64,000 nt of DNA from Aquimarina sp. Aq78 (GTDB lineage: Bacteria > Bacteroidota > Bacteroidia > Flavobacteriales > Flavobacteriaceae). The notes beneath the pieces are model-generated. The model worked only from the letters and a program-made list of their open reading frames with translations, made no database searches and was not told where the DNA came from. The stretch covers positions 961,991-1,025,990 of the forward strand of contig NZ_OMKA01000001.1 in the NCBI RefSeq assembly GCF_900299525.1. Direction: 5' to 3'. The position numbers and the translations under genes were made by a program. Below are positions 10,563 through 20,312 of this stretch, one piece after another (the stretch's first letter is position 1; each line of letters opens with the position of its first letter).

Positions 10563-11933
10563 TTATCGTAAAAGCTCTTTTAAGCCCTTTAAATCCATTT
10601 CTTTTTGAGTTCCGGATTCCATATCCTTGACCGTAAATGTATTATTATTCATTTCAGAAGTCCCTGCAAGTACTACAAATGGTATTGCTCTTTTATTTGC
10701 ATACCCCATTTGTTTCTTCATTTTGGCATTATCGGGATATAGCTCTGCTATTACTTCATCATTTCTAAGTGCATTAACTGCTTTCAGGCAATAAAACGCT
10801 TCTTCTTCTCCAAAATTTATGAATAGTACTTTTGTCGAAGGTGCAACGGTTTCTGGGAACAACCCTAATTCATCAAGAACAAGATAAATTCTATCCAAAC
10901 CAAAAGAAATTCCTACTCCACTAATATCTTTTAATCCAAAAATCCCTGTTAGATCATCATATCGACCGCCACCACCTATAGATCCCATTTTTACAGTATC
11001 TGGTGCTGATACTTCAAAAATAGCTCCTGTATAATAGTTTAATCCTCTCGCAAGTGTAACATCAAGATCCAAAATTGCTGTTTCTAATGGAATCTCTTTA
11101 ATAGCATTAACTATAAATTGTAATTCTTCTACTCCTTGCATTCCTTCTTCAGAAGAAGCCAACATATCTCTTAATTTATCTAACTTTTCTGATGTCGTTC
11201 CTGTAAAGTTAAAAAGTGGTTTTACACTTTCTATAGCAGTTTCAGAAATCCCTTTATTCAACATCTCCTTCTTCACTCCATCTTCACCAATTTTATCTAA
11301 TTTATCCAGTGCCACCGTAAAATCAATTAGTTTATCGCTTGCTCCTATTACTTCTGCAATACCTGAAAGGATTTTACGATTATTAATTTTAATGGTTACT
11401 CCCTGAAGTTTTAGTTTGGTAAAAACAGAATCATATAGTTTGATAAAATCTACCTCTTGCCATAAAGAAGCACTTCCTACCACATCTGCGTCGCATTGAT
11501 AAAACTCTCTAAAACGTCCCTTTTGTGGTCTATCTGCCCTCCATACGGGTTGCATTTGATATCTCTTAAACGGAAAATCAATTTCATTCTGGTGTTGCAC
11601 AACATAACGCGCAAATGGTACCGTAAGATCATAACGAAGTGCTTTTTCGCTAATCTTCGCAGTCATTTTAATGCTATTCTTAGATGAATATAATGCTTCA
11701 TCCACCTTATTTAAATAATCGCCACTATTTAATATCTTAAAAATCAATCGATCTCCTTCTTCTCCATATTTACCCATCAAGGTTTCACTATTCTCAAAAC
11801 TAGGGGTTTCGATAGGATGAAAACCGAATAATTGAAACTGTGATTTAATAACATTCATAATATAACTTCTCTTAGCCACTTCTATGGGTGAAAAGTCACG
11901 TGTTCCTTTTGGTATTGATGGTTTTTGTGCCAT
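10563..11933 (-). CDS. hisS: Histidine--tRNA ligase
   Basis: The 456-residue protein is a class II aminoacyl-tRNA synthetase that charges tRNA-His in the cytoplasm. It begins KGTRDFSP, as HisS proteins usually do. Visible motifs are the motif 2 region (RYQMQPVWRADRPQKGRFREFYQCDADVVG), the HisA-type signature LARGLNYYTGAIFEV, the glycine-rich SIGGGGRYDDLTG, and motif 3 (GVGISFGLDRI). A C-terminal anticodon-binding domain follows (VLFINFGEEEAFYCLKAVNALR...). Length is normal to slightly long for the family. A TATATTTG -7-like element lies at 12004-12011 on the coding strand, about 70 bases upstream of the ATG. Confidence 0.97.
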   Translation of the reverse strand: MAQKPSIPKGTRDFSPIEVAKRSYIMNVIKSQFQLFGFHPIETPSFENSETLMGKYGEEGDRLIFKILNSGDYLNKVDEALYSSKNSIKMTAKISEKALRYDLTVPFARYVVQHQNEIDFPFKRYQMQPVWRADRPQKGRFREFYQCDADVVGSASLWQEVDFIKLYDSVFTKLKLQGVTIKINNRKILSGIAEVIGASDKLIDFTVALDKLDKIGEDGVKKEMLNKGISETAIESVKPLFNFTGTTSEKLDKLRDMLASSEEGMQGVEELQFIVNAIKEIPLETAILDLDVTLARGLNYYTGAIFEVSAPDTVKMGSIGGGGRYDDLTGIFGLKDISGVGISFGLDRIYLVLDELGLFPETVAPSTKVLFINFGEEEAFYCLKAVNALRNDEVIAELYPDNAKMKKQMGYANKRAIPFVVLAGTSEMNNNTFTVKDMESGTQKEMDLKGLKELLR

Positions 11934-12252
11934 TATCTAGTTTTTAGTAAGTATCGAATAGAATATAGATATAGTACAATACCTACCTATCTTTGTAAGC
12001 GTGCAAATATAATATTCTATTAGTACTTATAAATCATTTTAATCTGTACATAAGCAGCAATTAGTTTACTGGCAGTCAATACTATAACTACAAATCATTA
12101 ACTAACCTTTACTAACTACCTGTTATTTCAAGCTGCAAATATCTAAAAAAAGTATAAAGACCTTGATCAATACTTATAAAAAATCTGGTTTTTTGAGTAA
12201 CTTTAAACACGTTTTGTAGTCCTATATAAAGAACTCACTATTAAAAACTATT
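11934..12252. other. Divergent intergenic region hisS / ABC permease
   Basis: No gene is seen. On the minus strand TATATTTG (CAAATATA at 12004-12011) matches the Bacteroidota -7 pattern and is the best hisS promoter candidate, though a -33 TTTG at 19-20 bases is not obvious. On the plus strand TATCTTTG at 11989-11996 also fits the -7 pattern but is far from the permease start at 12253. The rest is AT-rich without repeats. Confidence 0.35.
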
Positions 12253-13488
12253 ATGTTTTCACTTTTTAGAGAAAATATCCGAATTGCAATGGACTCTATA
12301 AAAGGGCAAGTTCTACGAACTGTTCTTACTATATTAATTATTGCAATTGGTATTACATCATTGGTTGGAATACTTACTTTGGTTGGCGCTTTAGAAAATA
12401 CAATTTCTGGAGATTTTGCCTCAATGGGTGCTAATACTTTTAATATCCAACGCTACGAATTTAGTACAAGAAACAATAGAGATCGAGACAAAATCAATCC
12501 TATTATCAGCTATCGTAATGTAAAAGAATTTAAAGATAAGTATAGTTACCCTTTTTCAAAAACATCTATTCATTTTACTGGCACTCGTAATGCCGAAGTA
12601 AAATATGAAAGCGAAAAAACTGATCCAGAAGTATCTGTAGTAGGAATTAATGAAAATTACCTTGAAAATACCGGAACTGAAATAGATAATGGTAGAAATT
12701 TCACTTTTTTTGATGTAGAAAACAATAACCACGTATGTCTTATTGGATCTGATTTCAAAAAAAATATATTTAAGGATACTAATCCTTTGGGTAAAACAAT
12801 AAGTATTAGAGGAGTAAAATTTAAGGTAATCGGGCTCCTGGAGAGCAAAGGAGCTACATTTAGAAATAATCAGGATTTACGAGTCCTTATTCCTTTACAG
12901 ATAGCGAGATCCATCTTTACACTCCCTAATATTAATTATGGCATTAGTGTAAAAGTAGATGATAAACAATTTCTAGAAGGTGCTCAGGATGAAGCTATTC
13001 TGACTTTTAGAAACATAAGAGGACTAAATCCAATCGAGGAAAGTAATTTTGGACTTGAGCGTAGTGATGACTTATTAAATCGAATAGCTAGCATTACTGT
13101 TTATCTGTACTATGCTGCCTGGATTATTAGTATTATTACCATATTTGGTTCTTCAATTGCTTTAATGAATATCATGTTGGTTTCTGTTACCGAACGAACC
13201 CGAGAAATTGGGGTAAGAAAAGCCTTGGGAGCCAAAAAACATACCATCGCAGGTCAGTTTTTTATGGAAACTATTATTATCGGTCAAATTGGTGGCCTTG
13301 TAGGGATTATTCTAGGAATCCTGATTGGTGGAGGAATTTCGGCCGCAGCAAATTTCTCTTTTAGCACTCCTTGGCTTGCTATATTTGCTGCTACTACTAT
13401 TTCTTTTGTAATTGCAGTTGTTTCTGGATTATATCCTGCCGTAAAAGCAGCAAAACAAGATCCTATAGAATCTTTGAGATACGAATAA
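12253..13488 (+). CDS. ABC transporter permease, MacB/FtsX type
   Basis: The 411-residue protein has the MacB layout: an N-terminal membrane segment (TVLTILIIAIGITSLVGILTLV), a large periplasmic domain of about 230 residues (MacB core), then three membrane segments forming the FtsX domain. The conserved loop VSVTERTREIGVRKALGAKKHTIAGQFFMETIIIG is the typical coupling helix of this family, and the C-terminus ends KAAKQDPIESLRYE as usual. Such permeases form tripartite exporters or mechanotransmission complexes rather than classic importers. No ATPase gene is adjacent, so the partner must be encoded elsewhere. The substrate is unknown. Confidence 0.92.
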   Translation: MFSLFRENIRIAMDSIKGQVLRTVLTILIIAIGITSLVGILTLVGALENTISGDFASMGANTFNIQRYEFSTRNNRDRDKINPIISYRNVKEFKDKYSYPFSKTSIHFTGTRNAEVKYESEKTDPEVSVVGINENYLENTGTEIDNGRNFTFFDVENNNHVCLIGSDFKKNIFKDTNPLGKTISIRGVKFKVIGLLESKGATFRNNQDLRVLIPLQIARSIFTLPNINYGISVKVDDKQFLEGAQDEAILTFRNIRGLNPIEESNFGLERSDDLLNRIASITVYLYYAAWIISIITIFGSSIALMNIMLVSVTERTREIGVRKALGAKKHTIAGQFFMETIIIGQIGGLVGIILGILIGGGISAAANFSFSTPWLAIFAATTISFVIAVVSGLYPAVKAAKQDPIESLRYE

Positions 13489-13575
13489 TAATTAACTACA
13501 TATTACCTTTCACAGTATCATAAGATATTTCTTATCATACTATGATCATTAACTATTGTTTTAAAACAGTTGCTA

Positions 13576-14055
13576 TTATTCTCTGTTTTCGATCATATTA
13601 GCAAAATAGCGATATAACTCTCCTTTAGTGATATTTGCTCCTTTCTGAATTAATGTAAACTTATCCAGATTTTTATCATCACTATACTCCTTAGATGCAT
13701 TATAAAATACTACTTCGTCGTTAAGTAAATTATCCTGTAACCATTGGTACCCTTCTTTCGTAGTGACATCAATAGCATCGTTGTTGACCTTTACTGCAAT
13801 AAGACACATCTCATCATCCTGCAATTCGAACAAATGTATCTGATCTTTCGAAAAATGTTCTAGATATTGCGCATTGGCAAGTACTTTTTCCCATACCAAA
13901 TCACTAAAAATATCAATTTCCTCTTCGGCGACCTGAGGTTTATTTTCTTTAATGTCACTCCACTCCTCTGCTGTAATGGATTGTGTTGCCAAAAAGTTGA
14001 TAAACTCTACATGTAATTCTTCTAATTGTTCCTTGCTTAATCTTTGATATTTCAT
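13576..14055 (-). CDS. DUF6495-like conserved hypothetical protein
   Basis: The 159-residue protein has no signal peptide or membrane segment. The start MKYQRLSKEQLEELHVEFINFLATQSI followed by EEWSDIKENKPQVAEEEIDIFSDLVWEKVL is what I recall of the DUF6495 family, which is common in Flavobacteriia and has no known role. It is acidic and probably cytoplasmic. A TACTTTTG -7-like element (CAAAAGTA at 14073-14080 on the plus strand) lies just upstream. The family name is from memory and was not searched. Confidence 0.75.
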   Translation of the reverse strand: MKYQRLSKEQLEELHVEFINFLATQSITAEEWSDIKENKPQVAEEEIDIFSDLVWEKVLANAQYLEHFSKDQIHLFELQDDEMCLIAVKVNNDAIDVTTKEGYQWLQDNLLNDEVVFYNASKEYSDDKNLDKFTLIQKGANITKGELYRYFANMIENRE

Positions 14056-14209
14056 TGTAAAAAAATTGACTGCAAAAGTAATTATAAAAAGATGATTTTA
14101 AAACAATAAATACTGTCTTCTAACCTCTATTTTCCCTTTACCTCAAAATATAAAATCTATAACTCCTAAAGTTCTTATATTTATCATTCAACAAATAACA
14201 TCACACAAA

Positions 14210-15514
14210 ATGAATACCTTTTTCACTACATGTACTTCACATTTCTTTTTATTTCTCTTCATAACACTTACTATGAATGCTCAAGAACTTTCTAAAACAG
14301 AAAAAAAAATCATTAAATCGATAGAAGCTAATCATGAATCAGCTATTCAATTTTTAGAGAAAGTAGTAAATATCAATAGTGGAACAATGCATCATGCTGG
14401 TGTAAAAGAGGTAGGAATGGTGTTTAAAGAACAATTTGATGCAATCGATTTTAATACCCGCTGGATTGATATGCCTACAGAAGTAAATCGAGCCGGACAT
14501 TTGTTTGCAGAAACTTCTGGAAGTAAAGGAAAAAAAATATTACTGATTGGGCATTTGGACACAGTATTTGAAAAAGACAGTCCTTTTCAAAAGTTTAAGA
14601 AAGATGGTGATATTGCATATGGCCCCGGGACGAATGATATGAAAGGCGGAGATGTTGTTGTATTATATGCTTTAAAAGCATTACATGAAAATAAACTACT
14701 TAATGATGCACAAATTATAGTTGCCTTTACAGGAGATGAAGAAAGTACAGGACAACCATTAGATATTAGTAGAAAAGATTTGATCGATGCTGCTAAAAAA
14801 AGTGAAATAGCATTGGGGTTTGAGACATCTACAGGATTTAATTATGCTACTGTTGCCCGTAGAGGGTCTTCTGGATGGAAATTAGAGGTTAAAGGAAAAA
14901 GAGCACATTCATCTGGCGTTTTTAATGAACGTGTGGGTGCAGGTGCTATTTTTGAAGCTTCCAGAATTTTAAACGCCTTTTACACCGATGTTAAAGGAGA
15001 AGAATTTTTAACTTTTAATCCTGGAGTAATTCTGGGAGGAACAGAAGTTAAATTTGATAGCTCAATAAGTGAAGGAGAAGCCTTCGGAAAAAGTAACGTC
15101 GTACCACAAACCGTTATGGTAAAAGGAGGGTTACGTTTTATTTCTGAAGAACAAAAAGAAAGAGCGCGATCAAAAATGAAAAAAATCATTACAGAAAACT
15201 TACCACAAACCAGTGCGACCATCACTTTTACTGATAGTTATCCTGCTATGCAACCCACAGAAGGCAACCACAAACTATTAGCATTGCTAAATAAAGTAAG
15301 TAAAGCTCTGGATCAAGGGGTGGTTGAAGCATATGACCCTGGTAAACGAGGAGCAGCAGATACTTCTTTTGTGGCAGATTATGTAGACTGTCTGGATGGT
15401 TTAGGAACAATGGGAAGTGGAGCACATACTCCAAAAGAAACATTAGACCTAACTACTTTTGAAGCTCTAACCAAACGTACAGCAATACTCATCTATCGAT
15501 TAATCAATCAATAG
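14210..15514 (+). CDS. M20 family metallopeptidase, glutamate carboxypeptidase-like
   Basis: The 434-residue exported enzyme (signal peptide ending TMNAQ) has the M20 di-zinc metal site. His115 and the catalytic Asp117 are in LLIGHLDTVF, the bridging Asp143 in GPGTNDMKGG, the general base and ligand Glu177-Glu178 in FTGDEES, and the last His in GSGAHTPKE near residue 410. The arrangement is closest to carboxypeptidase G2-type glutamate carboxypeptidases, which trim C-terminal residues from peptides or folate-like substrates. An inserted dimerisation domain follows (RRGSSGWKLEVKGKRAHSSG). It ends at a strong bidirectional terminator shared with the convergent receptor gene. Substrate specificity cannot be read from sequence. 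Confidence 0.92.
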   Translation: MNTFFTTCTSHFFLFLFITLTMNAQELSKTEKKIIKSIEANHESAIQFLEKVVNINSGTMHHAGVKEVGMVFKEQFDAIDFNTRWIDMPTEVNRAGHLFAETSGSKGKKILLIGHLDTVFEKDSPFQKFKKDGDIAYGPGTNDMKGGDVVVLYALKALHENKLLNDAQIIVAFTGDEESTGQPLDISRKDLIDAAKKSEIALGFETSTGFNYATVARRGSSGWKLEVKGKRAHSSGVFNERVGAGAIFEASRILNAFYTDVKGEEFLTFNPGVILGGTEVKFDSSISEGEAFGKSNVVPQTVMVKGGLRFISEEQKERARSKMKKIITENLPQTSATITFTDSYPAMQPTEGNHKLLALLNKVSKALDQGVVEAYDPGKRGAADTSFVADYVDCLDGLGTMGSGAHTPKETLDLTTFEALTKRTAILIYRLINQ

Positions 15515-15530
15515 TTTTAATAAAACAATA

Positions 15531-15562
15531 AAAAAAGCCTTCACAATATGAAGGCTTTTTTT
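15531..15562. terminator. Bidirectional intrinsic terminator
   Basis: GCCTTC (15537-15542) pairs with GAAGGC (15550-15555) across a 7-base loop, flanked by an A-run on the left and a T-run on the right. It therefore works for both the plus-strand M20 peptidase gene and the minus-strand receptor gene, which converge here. Confidence 0.88.
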
Positions 15563-15591
15563 TGTTATTTAAAATAGAAATAAATTCTCTT

Positions 15592-18500
15592 TTAGAATAT
15601 ATATCGTAATCCTACCTGAGCCTGCCATCTTGATAGAAGGCTCGAATCATATCCAAAAGTATCAACCAAATTTGAATCAAAAGAATAGGTAGGTGTATTT
15701 GTAGCTGTATCTACATTAACTCCTAAAACCTGTACATTATTTGGTTGTTGTACTAATCCCCAATCCGAATTAATTAAATTACCAACATTTAAAACATCTA
15801 AGCTAACCTGGATCGTATTCGTTCTTTCCCCTACATTAATATTAAAATCCTGTAGCAGCTTAACATCTACCTTATTTCTCCATGGTGCTATAGCTCCATA
15901 TCGTTTTGCATAGCTTCCTCTATTATCCCTAAGATAATCATCTTGCTGAACGTACGCTTCAAAAGCTGCTCTCTGTGCTTCTCTTTCATTAAAAGAAGCT
16001 CCGCTAAATGAATATGTAGCTAATTCGGTCTGAGTAGGAATATAAATCAAATCATTTAAAGAAGATCCATCTCCATTAATATCGCCTGCATAGGTGTAAT
16101 TAAATCGACCACCTTGAGCAAATTCAGCAAAACCAGAAATGGTAGTTGCAAATTTCTCGTTACCATATGTCCATTTTTTAGAAGCGATAGCTATGATTCT
16201 ATGTCTATCTCCATATTTAGAGTACGATAGAACATCATTATTTACATTTCCCAAAGCAGGATTACCTGCAAATGCATCTCCGGTAATTTCTGCTTCAATA
16301 GAATTTACATCCTTAGAATCCAAATAACTATAGGCTATACTAGCATACAGGTTATTGTCAAAATTCTTAGCTGCCTTAAAAGAGGCATTTACAATTCTTC
16401 CTTTGTTAGAATTAGTTAGCACAAAAGCATTATTAGCACCTCTATCTGTAGCTCCATATATTTGTCTATTATCAACTCCTGATAATGTTTGAGTTGGTTC
16501 ACGTAATCCCCAATTCTGAACATGAATTCCATTTATATCTTCTGTATACGCAAAATCCCCAGTAAGGATCACACCATTATTCAATCTATAATCAACTCCT
16601 AAGCTAGATCTCCATACCTGCGGAAACTGAAAATCAGGGTCTACAATCTGGAAAAAACCATCATCTGCCCCACTTACCTGGTTTCCTATCCATACAAATG
16701 GTAGCCTACCTGTAAATATACCTGTACCTCCACGGAGTTGGAAAGTTTTATCTCCTTTAACATCATAGTTAAATCCAAGTCTTGGCGATATCAAAAGTCT
16801 ATCTGTAGGTAAAGTAGTTGAGTTTAAAGACACCTCCCCTTCATTAGGGTTAAAATATACAATACTTTCATCTCTGCTAGCTCCATTATCAGTATCTATA
16901 TACTCCTGAATACGTTCGTCGGTATCAAAATATAATGGTTTATCAAATCTAATCCCGTAACTAAACTTAAATCGTTCTGTAATATTCCATTCTTCCTGAA
17001 CATAGAAAGCCAATTGCCCCACATTTAACTCTGCTAATTTCCAACCTCCATCATTACCATCTCCTGCAGCATTTAGTGCTGCAAAACGATCTTGAGCAAA
17101 TTGTAGATTAGCAGCAACTACACCATTATTTGCATCATCCAAAAAGGAACTTACCGAACCATAAGGTGAAAACAACCCACGATATGTAGATCCAAAATTA
17201 GCAAAATCTTCATATGCCGTTAAATTAAATGAGTTCTTAAATCTAAACATCTCGAAAGAAGCTCCAACTGTAACGGTATGATCTCCAAGAAAAATATTAA
17301 GATTATTAGTTGCCTGAATTACTTTTTGATCTAATTTATTGTTGATAGAAAATGGTTCATGACCAGCAATGATATAATTTGATCCAGCTCCATCCTGAAT
17401 TGTTATTACAGGTGCAGGTGCTGATAATGGATTTCTAAAATCATCAAAATGCGTGTAACCTGCCTGGAATTTATTAGCAAACTTACTTGAGAATGTAGAA
17501 TTGACTTCTAACTGAAAAGAGTTTATATTATTATTAATCTCATAACCCGAATTTTCAAACTGCAATGTAGAAGCGCTAGGTCCTCGGATTCCTAATGCCG
17601 TTGGGTGTGCAGGTTTTTCTTTAGAAGCTCTTAAAAAATTATAAATAATAGCTGCTCGATGTTTATCATTGATATTCCAATCTAGCTTAAGGATTCCTTT
17701 GGTAGATTCAGAATCATAAGTAAATCCTTGATATGCACCTGTAGTATACCCCAAATTTGCCAGTGCATTGCTAACCGCAATCATATCCGACTCTAATACA
17801 CGAGATTCATTAATACCGCCACTTCCCGTATTTGGTAACCAAGATGAACCTAAATCAGTACGTTGGTCTCTTTCTGCATTAGCAAAAAAGAACAGTTTAT
17901 TCTCGATGATAGGTCCACCAATACTAAATCCGTATTGTGTTTGTTCCAAATCAGACTTAAATACATCCTCTCCCTTTACTTTACCACCGGTAAGATCTTC
18001 ATTTCTAAAAAATCCATAAACAGTTCCTTTAAATGTATTGGTTCCACTTTTTGTAACTGCATTAACAGATGCTCCTGTAAACCCTGATAATGTTACATCA
18101 TAAGGAGCTGTAGACACTTGAATCTGTTCGATAGCATCCAACGAAATTGGTTGTGAATCCGTCTGACCTCCCGGAGTTGCAGCATCTAATCCAAAAGGGT
18201 TATTAAATACAGCTCCATCTAAACTGAAATTATTAAATTGATCATTTCTTCCACCAAAAGAGTTTCCGCTTGCTGTAGGTTCTAATCTTGTAAAATCAGC
18301 AGCAGAACGTGATATTGTGGGTAATGTTCGTAATTCTCTTCTACCAACACTAGTTTCTGCACCAGTGCGATCACTACTGAATGTAGAATTTTTATTAGTG
18401 GTAATTATAACTTCTTCTAATTGATTACTATCCTCAACCAGCGTTATATTAAGGTTAAAGGTTTGTCCCAATTGTAAAAACACTTCATCAATAAGTTGCT

Positions 18501-18753
18501 TTTTAAAACCTACATAACTTATTGTTATTCTATAGGGCCCTCCTACACGCAAATTGTTTAGATTAAAACGCCCGTCAAAATCAGTCACTCCTCCATAAGA
18601 AGTACCTGTAGGTCCATGGACTGCGGTAACATTAGCACCTGGTAGTAATTGACTCCCATTATCACGTACTATTCCCGAAATATTAGAAGTAGTAACCTGA
18701 GCATTGATCGTAGTCCCCATCAACACTAAAATTAATAGAATAATTTTTTTCAT
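15592..18753 (-). CDS. TonB-dependent receptor, Oar-like
   Basis: The 1053-residue outer-membrane receptor has a signal peptide (MKKIILLILVLMGTTINAQ), then a carboxypeptidase-regulatory-like domain (ISGIVRDNGSQLLPGANVTAVHGPTGTSYGGVTDFDGRF), a plug domain (SFGGRNDQFNNFSLDGAVFNN, IEQIQVSTAPYDVTLSGFTGASVNAVTKSGTN) and a long beta-barrel ending in Phe (LRYIF), as expected for BAM-inserted barrels. The plug with GGRNDQFNNFSLDG is typical of the Oar group, not of SusC. No SusD gene is adjacent, so a glycan-uptake locus is not supported; the ligand is unknown. It lies convergent to the M20 peptidase and has a foldback repeat upstream. Confidence 0.93.
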   Translation of the reverse strand: MKKIILLILVLMGTTINAQVTTSNISGIVRDNGSQLLPGANVTAVHGPTGTSYGGVTDFDGRFNLNNLRVGGPYRITISYVGFKKQLIDEVFLQLGQTFNLNITLVEDSNQLEEVIITTNKNSTFSSDRTGAETSVGRRELRTLPTISRSAADFTRLEPTASGNSFGGRNDQFNNFSLDGAVFNNPFGLDAATPGGQTDSQPISLDAIEQIQVSTAPYDVTLSGFTGASVNAVTKSGTNTFKGTVYGFFRNEDLTGGKVKGEDVFKSDLEQTQYGFSIGGPIIENKLFFFANAERDQRTDLGSSWLPNTGSGGINESRVLESDMIAVSNALANLGYTTGAYQGFTYDSESTKGILKLDWNINDKHRAAIIYNFLRASKEKPAHPTALGIRGPSASTLQFENSGYEINNNINSFQLEVNSTFSSKFANKFQAGYTHFDDFRNPLSAPAPVITIQDGAGSNYIIAGHEPFSINNKLDQKVIQATNNLNIFLGDHTVTVGASFEMFRFKNSFNLTAYEDFANFGSTYRGLFSPYGSVSSFLDDANNGVVAANLQFAQDRFAALNAAGDGNDGGWKLAELNVGQLAFYVQEEWNITERFKFSYGIRFDKPLYFDTDERIQEYIDTDNGASRDESIVYFNPNEGEVSLNSTTLPTDRLLISPRLGFNYDVKGDKTFQLRGGTGIFTGRLPFVWIGNQVSGADDGFFQIVDPDFQFPQVWRSSLGVDYRLNNGVILTGDFAYTEDINGIHVQNWGLREPTQTLSGVDNRQIYGATDRGANNAFVLTNSNKGRIVNASFKAAKNFDNNLYASIAYSYLDSKDVNSIEAEITGDAFAGNPALGNVNNDVLSYSKYGDRHRIIAIASKKWTYGNEKFATTISGFAEFAQGGRFNYTYAGDINGDGSSLNDLIYIPTQTELATYSFSGASFNEREAQRAAFEAYVQQDDYLRDNRGSYAKRYGAIAPWRNKVDVKLLQDFNINVGERTNTIQVSLDVLNVGNLINSDWGLVQQPNNVQVLGVNVDTATNTPTYSFDSNLVDTFGYDSSLLSRWQAQVGLRYIF

Positions 18754-18788
18754 GTAATAATAACTTTTAATTAATTGATTAAGAATGA

Positions 18789-18951
18789 AGTCGTTTAAAC
18801 TTTTTGGGTTCTAGCGAAAAATAGTAGCTTTTTGATCAATTGTTCCGAGTACTCGGGATTGTACTTCATAGTAGCACTACGAAGTAAGAAAAAGACAAAA
18901 ATTGAGTAAAAAAGGACATTTTTATAGCGAATTGAAAAAAGTTTAAACCAC
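18789..18951. repeat. Foldback (long inverted) repeat upstream of the receptor gene
   Basis: Terminal arms GTTTAAACTTTTT (18793-18805) and AAAAAGTTTAAAC (18936-18948) are a perfect 13-base inverted pair. Inside are a perfect 12-base palindrome CCGAGTACTCGG (18845-18856) and a central near-palindrome (ACTTCATAGT at 18863-18872 against ACTACGAAGT at 18876-18885, one mismatch). Intermediate segments are also roughly complementary, so the block can fold end to end. It could be a MITE-like repeat or part of the receptor 5' leader. Confidence 0.65.
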
Positions 18952-18970
18952 TACAATAAAAATAAAATAA

Positions 18971-18996
18971 AAAAATCGCTCAAAAGAGCGATTTTT
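18971..18996. terminator. Intrinsic terminator of the rpsF-rpsR-rplI operon
   Basis: ATCGCTC (18975-18981) pairs with GAGCGAT (18986-18992) across an AAAA loop, with an A-run before and a T-run after. On the minus strand it ends the ribosomal protein operon 37 bases after rplI. Confidence 0.88.
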
Positions 18997-19032
18997 CATA
19001 ATATTATAAAACAGTTATCAACTGTTATTTAT

Positions 19033-19485
19033 CTATTTAGCTTTAGTAATTACTTCAAAAGCAACAGGAATAATTACTTCTCTATGAAGGCGAACAGAAG
19101 CTTCATACTGACCTAAACGTTTAATTGTTCCACCAGGTACAGTAATAAATTTCTTTTCTAATTCAACACCTTCCTTAGCAAATGCTTCTGCAACATCAGC
19201 ATTAGATACAGAACCAAATAATTTATCTCCAGCTCCAGCCTTTGCTAAAATTTTGATTTCTAATCCAGTAAGTTTCTTTCCTATTTTTTCTGCATCTTCG
19301 ATCTCTTTCTTTTCTTTAAAAGCACGTTGTTTCAACGTTTCAGCAAGTACTTTTTTTGCAGAAGGAGTTGCTAATAATGCAAGTCCATTAGGAATTAAAT
19401 AGTTACGACCATAACCATTCTTAACTTCTACTACATCGTCTGCGAATCCTAGATTCTCAACGTCTTTCTTTAATATAAGTTCCAT
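19033..19485 (-). CDS. rplI: 50S ribosomal protein L9
   Basis: The 150-residue protein begins MELILKKDVENLGFADDVVEVKNGYGRNYLIPNGLA, the L9 signature that binds 23S rRNA, followed by the long connecting helix and the C-terminal domain ending in HREVIIPVAFEVI. Length is normal. It is the last gene of the rpsF-rpsR-rplI operon, 18 bases after rpsR, and is followed by an intrinsic terminator. Confidence 0.98.
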   Translation of the reverse strand: MELILKKDVENLGFADDVVEVKNGYGRNYLIPNGLALLATPSAKKVLAETLKQRAFKEKKEIEDAEKIGKKLTGLEIKILAKAGAGDKLFGSVSNADVAEAFAKEGVELEKKFITVPGGTIKRLGQYEASVRLHREVIIPVAFEVITKAK

Positions 19486-19503
19486 AATATGTTATGACGA
19501 ATT

Positions 19504-19800
19504 TTATTTTAATAAATCACCAACGTATGGCATTAAAGCTAGATGTCTTGCTCTTTTTACGGCAACACTTACTTTACGTTGATATTTTAATGAAGTTCCT
19601 GTAAGGCGACGAGGTAATAGCTTACCTTGTTCATTTACAAATGCCATCAAGAAATCTGGATCTTTATAATCAATATACTTGATACCAGATTTTTTAAAAC
19701 GACAATATTTCTTCGTTTTTGATGTATCTATATTAAGAGGAGTAAGATATCTGATCTCTCCGTCTTTTTTTCCTTTAGCTTGTTGTTCTATAGATGACAT
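19504..19800 (-). CDS. rpsR: 30S ribosomal protein S18
   Basis: The 98-residue protein contains the S18 core [65 protein letters not shown]18 binds 16S rRNA together with S6 in the small-subunit platform. Bacteroidota S18 proteins often have an extended N-terminus, as here. It starts 2 bases after the rpsF stop, consistent with co-translation of the S6/S18 pair. Confidence 0.98.
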   Translation of the reverse strand: MSSIEQQAKGKKDGEIRYLTPLNIDTSKTKKYCRFKKSGIKYIDYKDPDFLMAFVNEQGKLLPRRLTGTSLKYQRKVSVAVKRARHLALMPYVGDLLK

Positions 19801-19802
19801 AA

Positions 19803-20141
19803 TTAAGCTTTTTGTTTGTTTCTATTTCTTCTCTTCTCTGCCCAAGCAATTGCATGCTTATCAAGGCGTACAGTAAGGTAACGCATTACTCGTTCGTCTC
19901 TTCTGTACTCAACTTCTAAAGCATTGATAGCTTCACCAGGTACCTGGTATTCGAATAAGTGGTAAAATCCACTTTTTTTGTGTTGGATTGCATATGCAAG
20001 CTTTTTAAGCCCCCAATCCTCTTTTGATATCATCTTGGCACCATTAGAAACAAGAATGTCTTCGTATTTCTTAACTGTTTCCTTTATCTGATCTTCAGAT
20101 AAAACGGGATTCAAGATGAAAACAGTTTCGTATTGATTCAT
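19803..20141 (-). CDS. rpsF: 30S ribosomal protein S6
   Basis: The 112-residue protein begins [30 protein letters not shown] and includes [25 protein letters not shown], the ribosomal S6 fold that pairs with S18. It is the first gene of the operon with rpsR and rplI. A textbook Bacteroidota promoter lies 30 bases upstream (20172-20202). Confidence 0.98.
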   Translation of the reverse strand: MNQYETVFILNPVLSEDQIKETVKKYEDILVSNGAKMISKEDWGLKKLAYAIQHKKSGFYHLFEYQVPGEAINALEVEYRRDERVMRYLTVRLDKHAIAWAEKRRNRNKQKA

Positions 20142-20171
20142 AAAAATCTATATTTAAATTAAAATTGGCTG

Positions 20172-20202
20172 CAAAAGTAAGACTATTTTTTGGATTTTCA
20201 AA
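20172..20202 (-). promoter_or_regulatory. Promoter of the rpsF operon
   Basis: On the minus strand TTTG (20202-20199) is followed after exactly 19 bases by TACTTTTG (20179-20172), matching the Bacteroidota sigma-ABfr consensus TTTG-N19-TAnnTTTG. The rpsF ATG is 30 bases further. Confidence 0.7.
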
Positions 20203-20312
20203 CCCTAATATCATTTCGATGAAACACTATTTTTATCGATAAAAAGCCGAAATTGTTTGTGGAAATAAGATATATTCATTAATATTGTATTGGAATATAT
20301 AACACTATACAA

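Noticed and set aside
15592..18753. SusC-type glycan receptor
   Set aside because: No SusD gene is adjacent and the plug fits the Oar group, so a glycan-uptake locus was not called.
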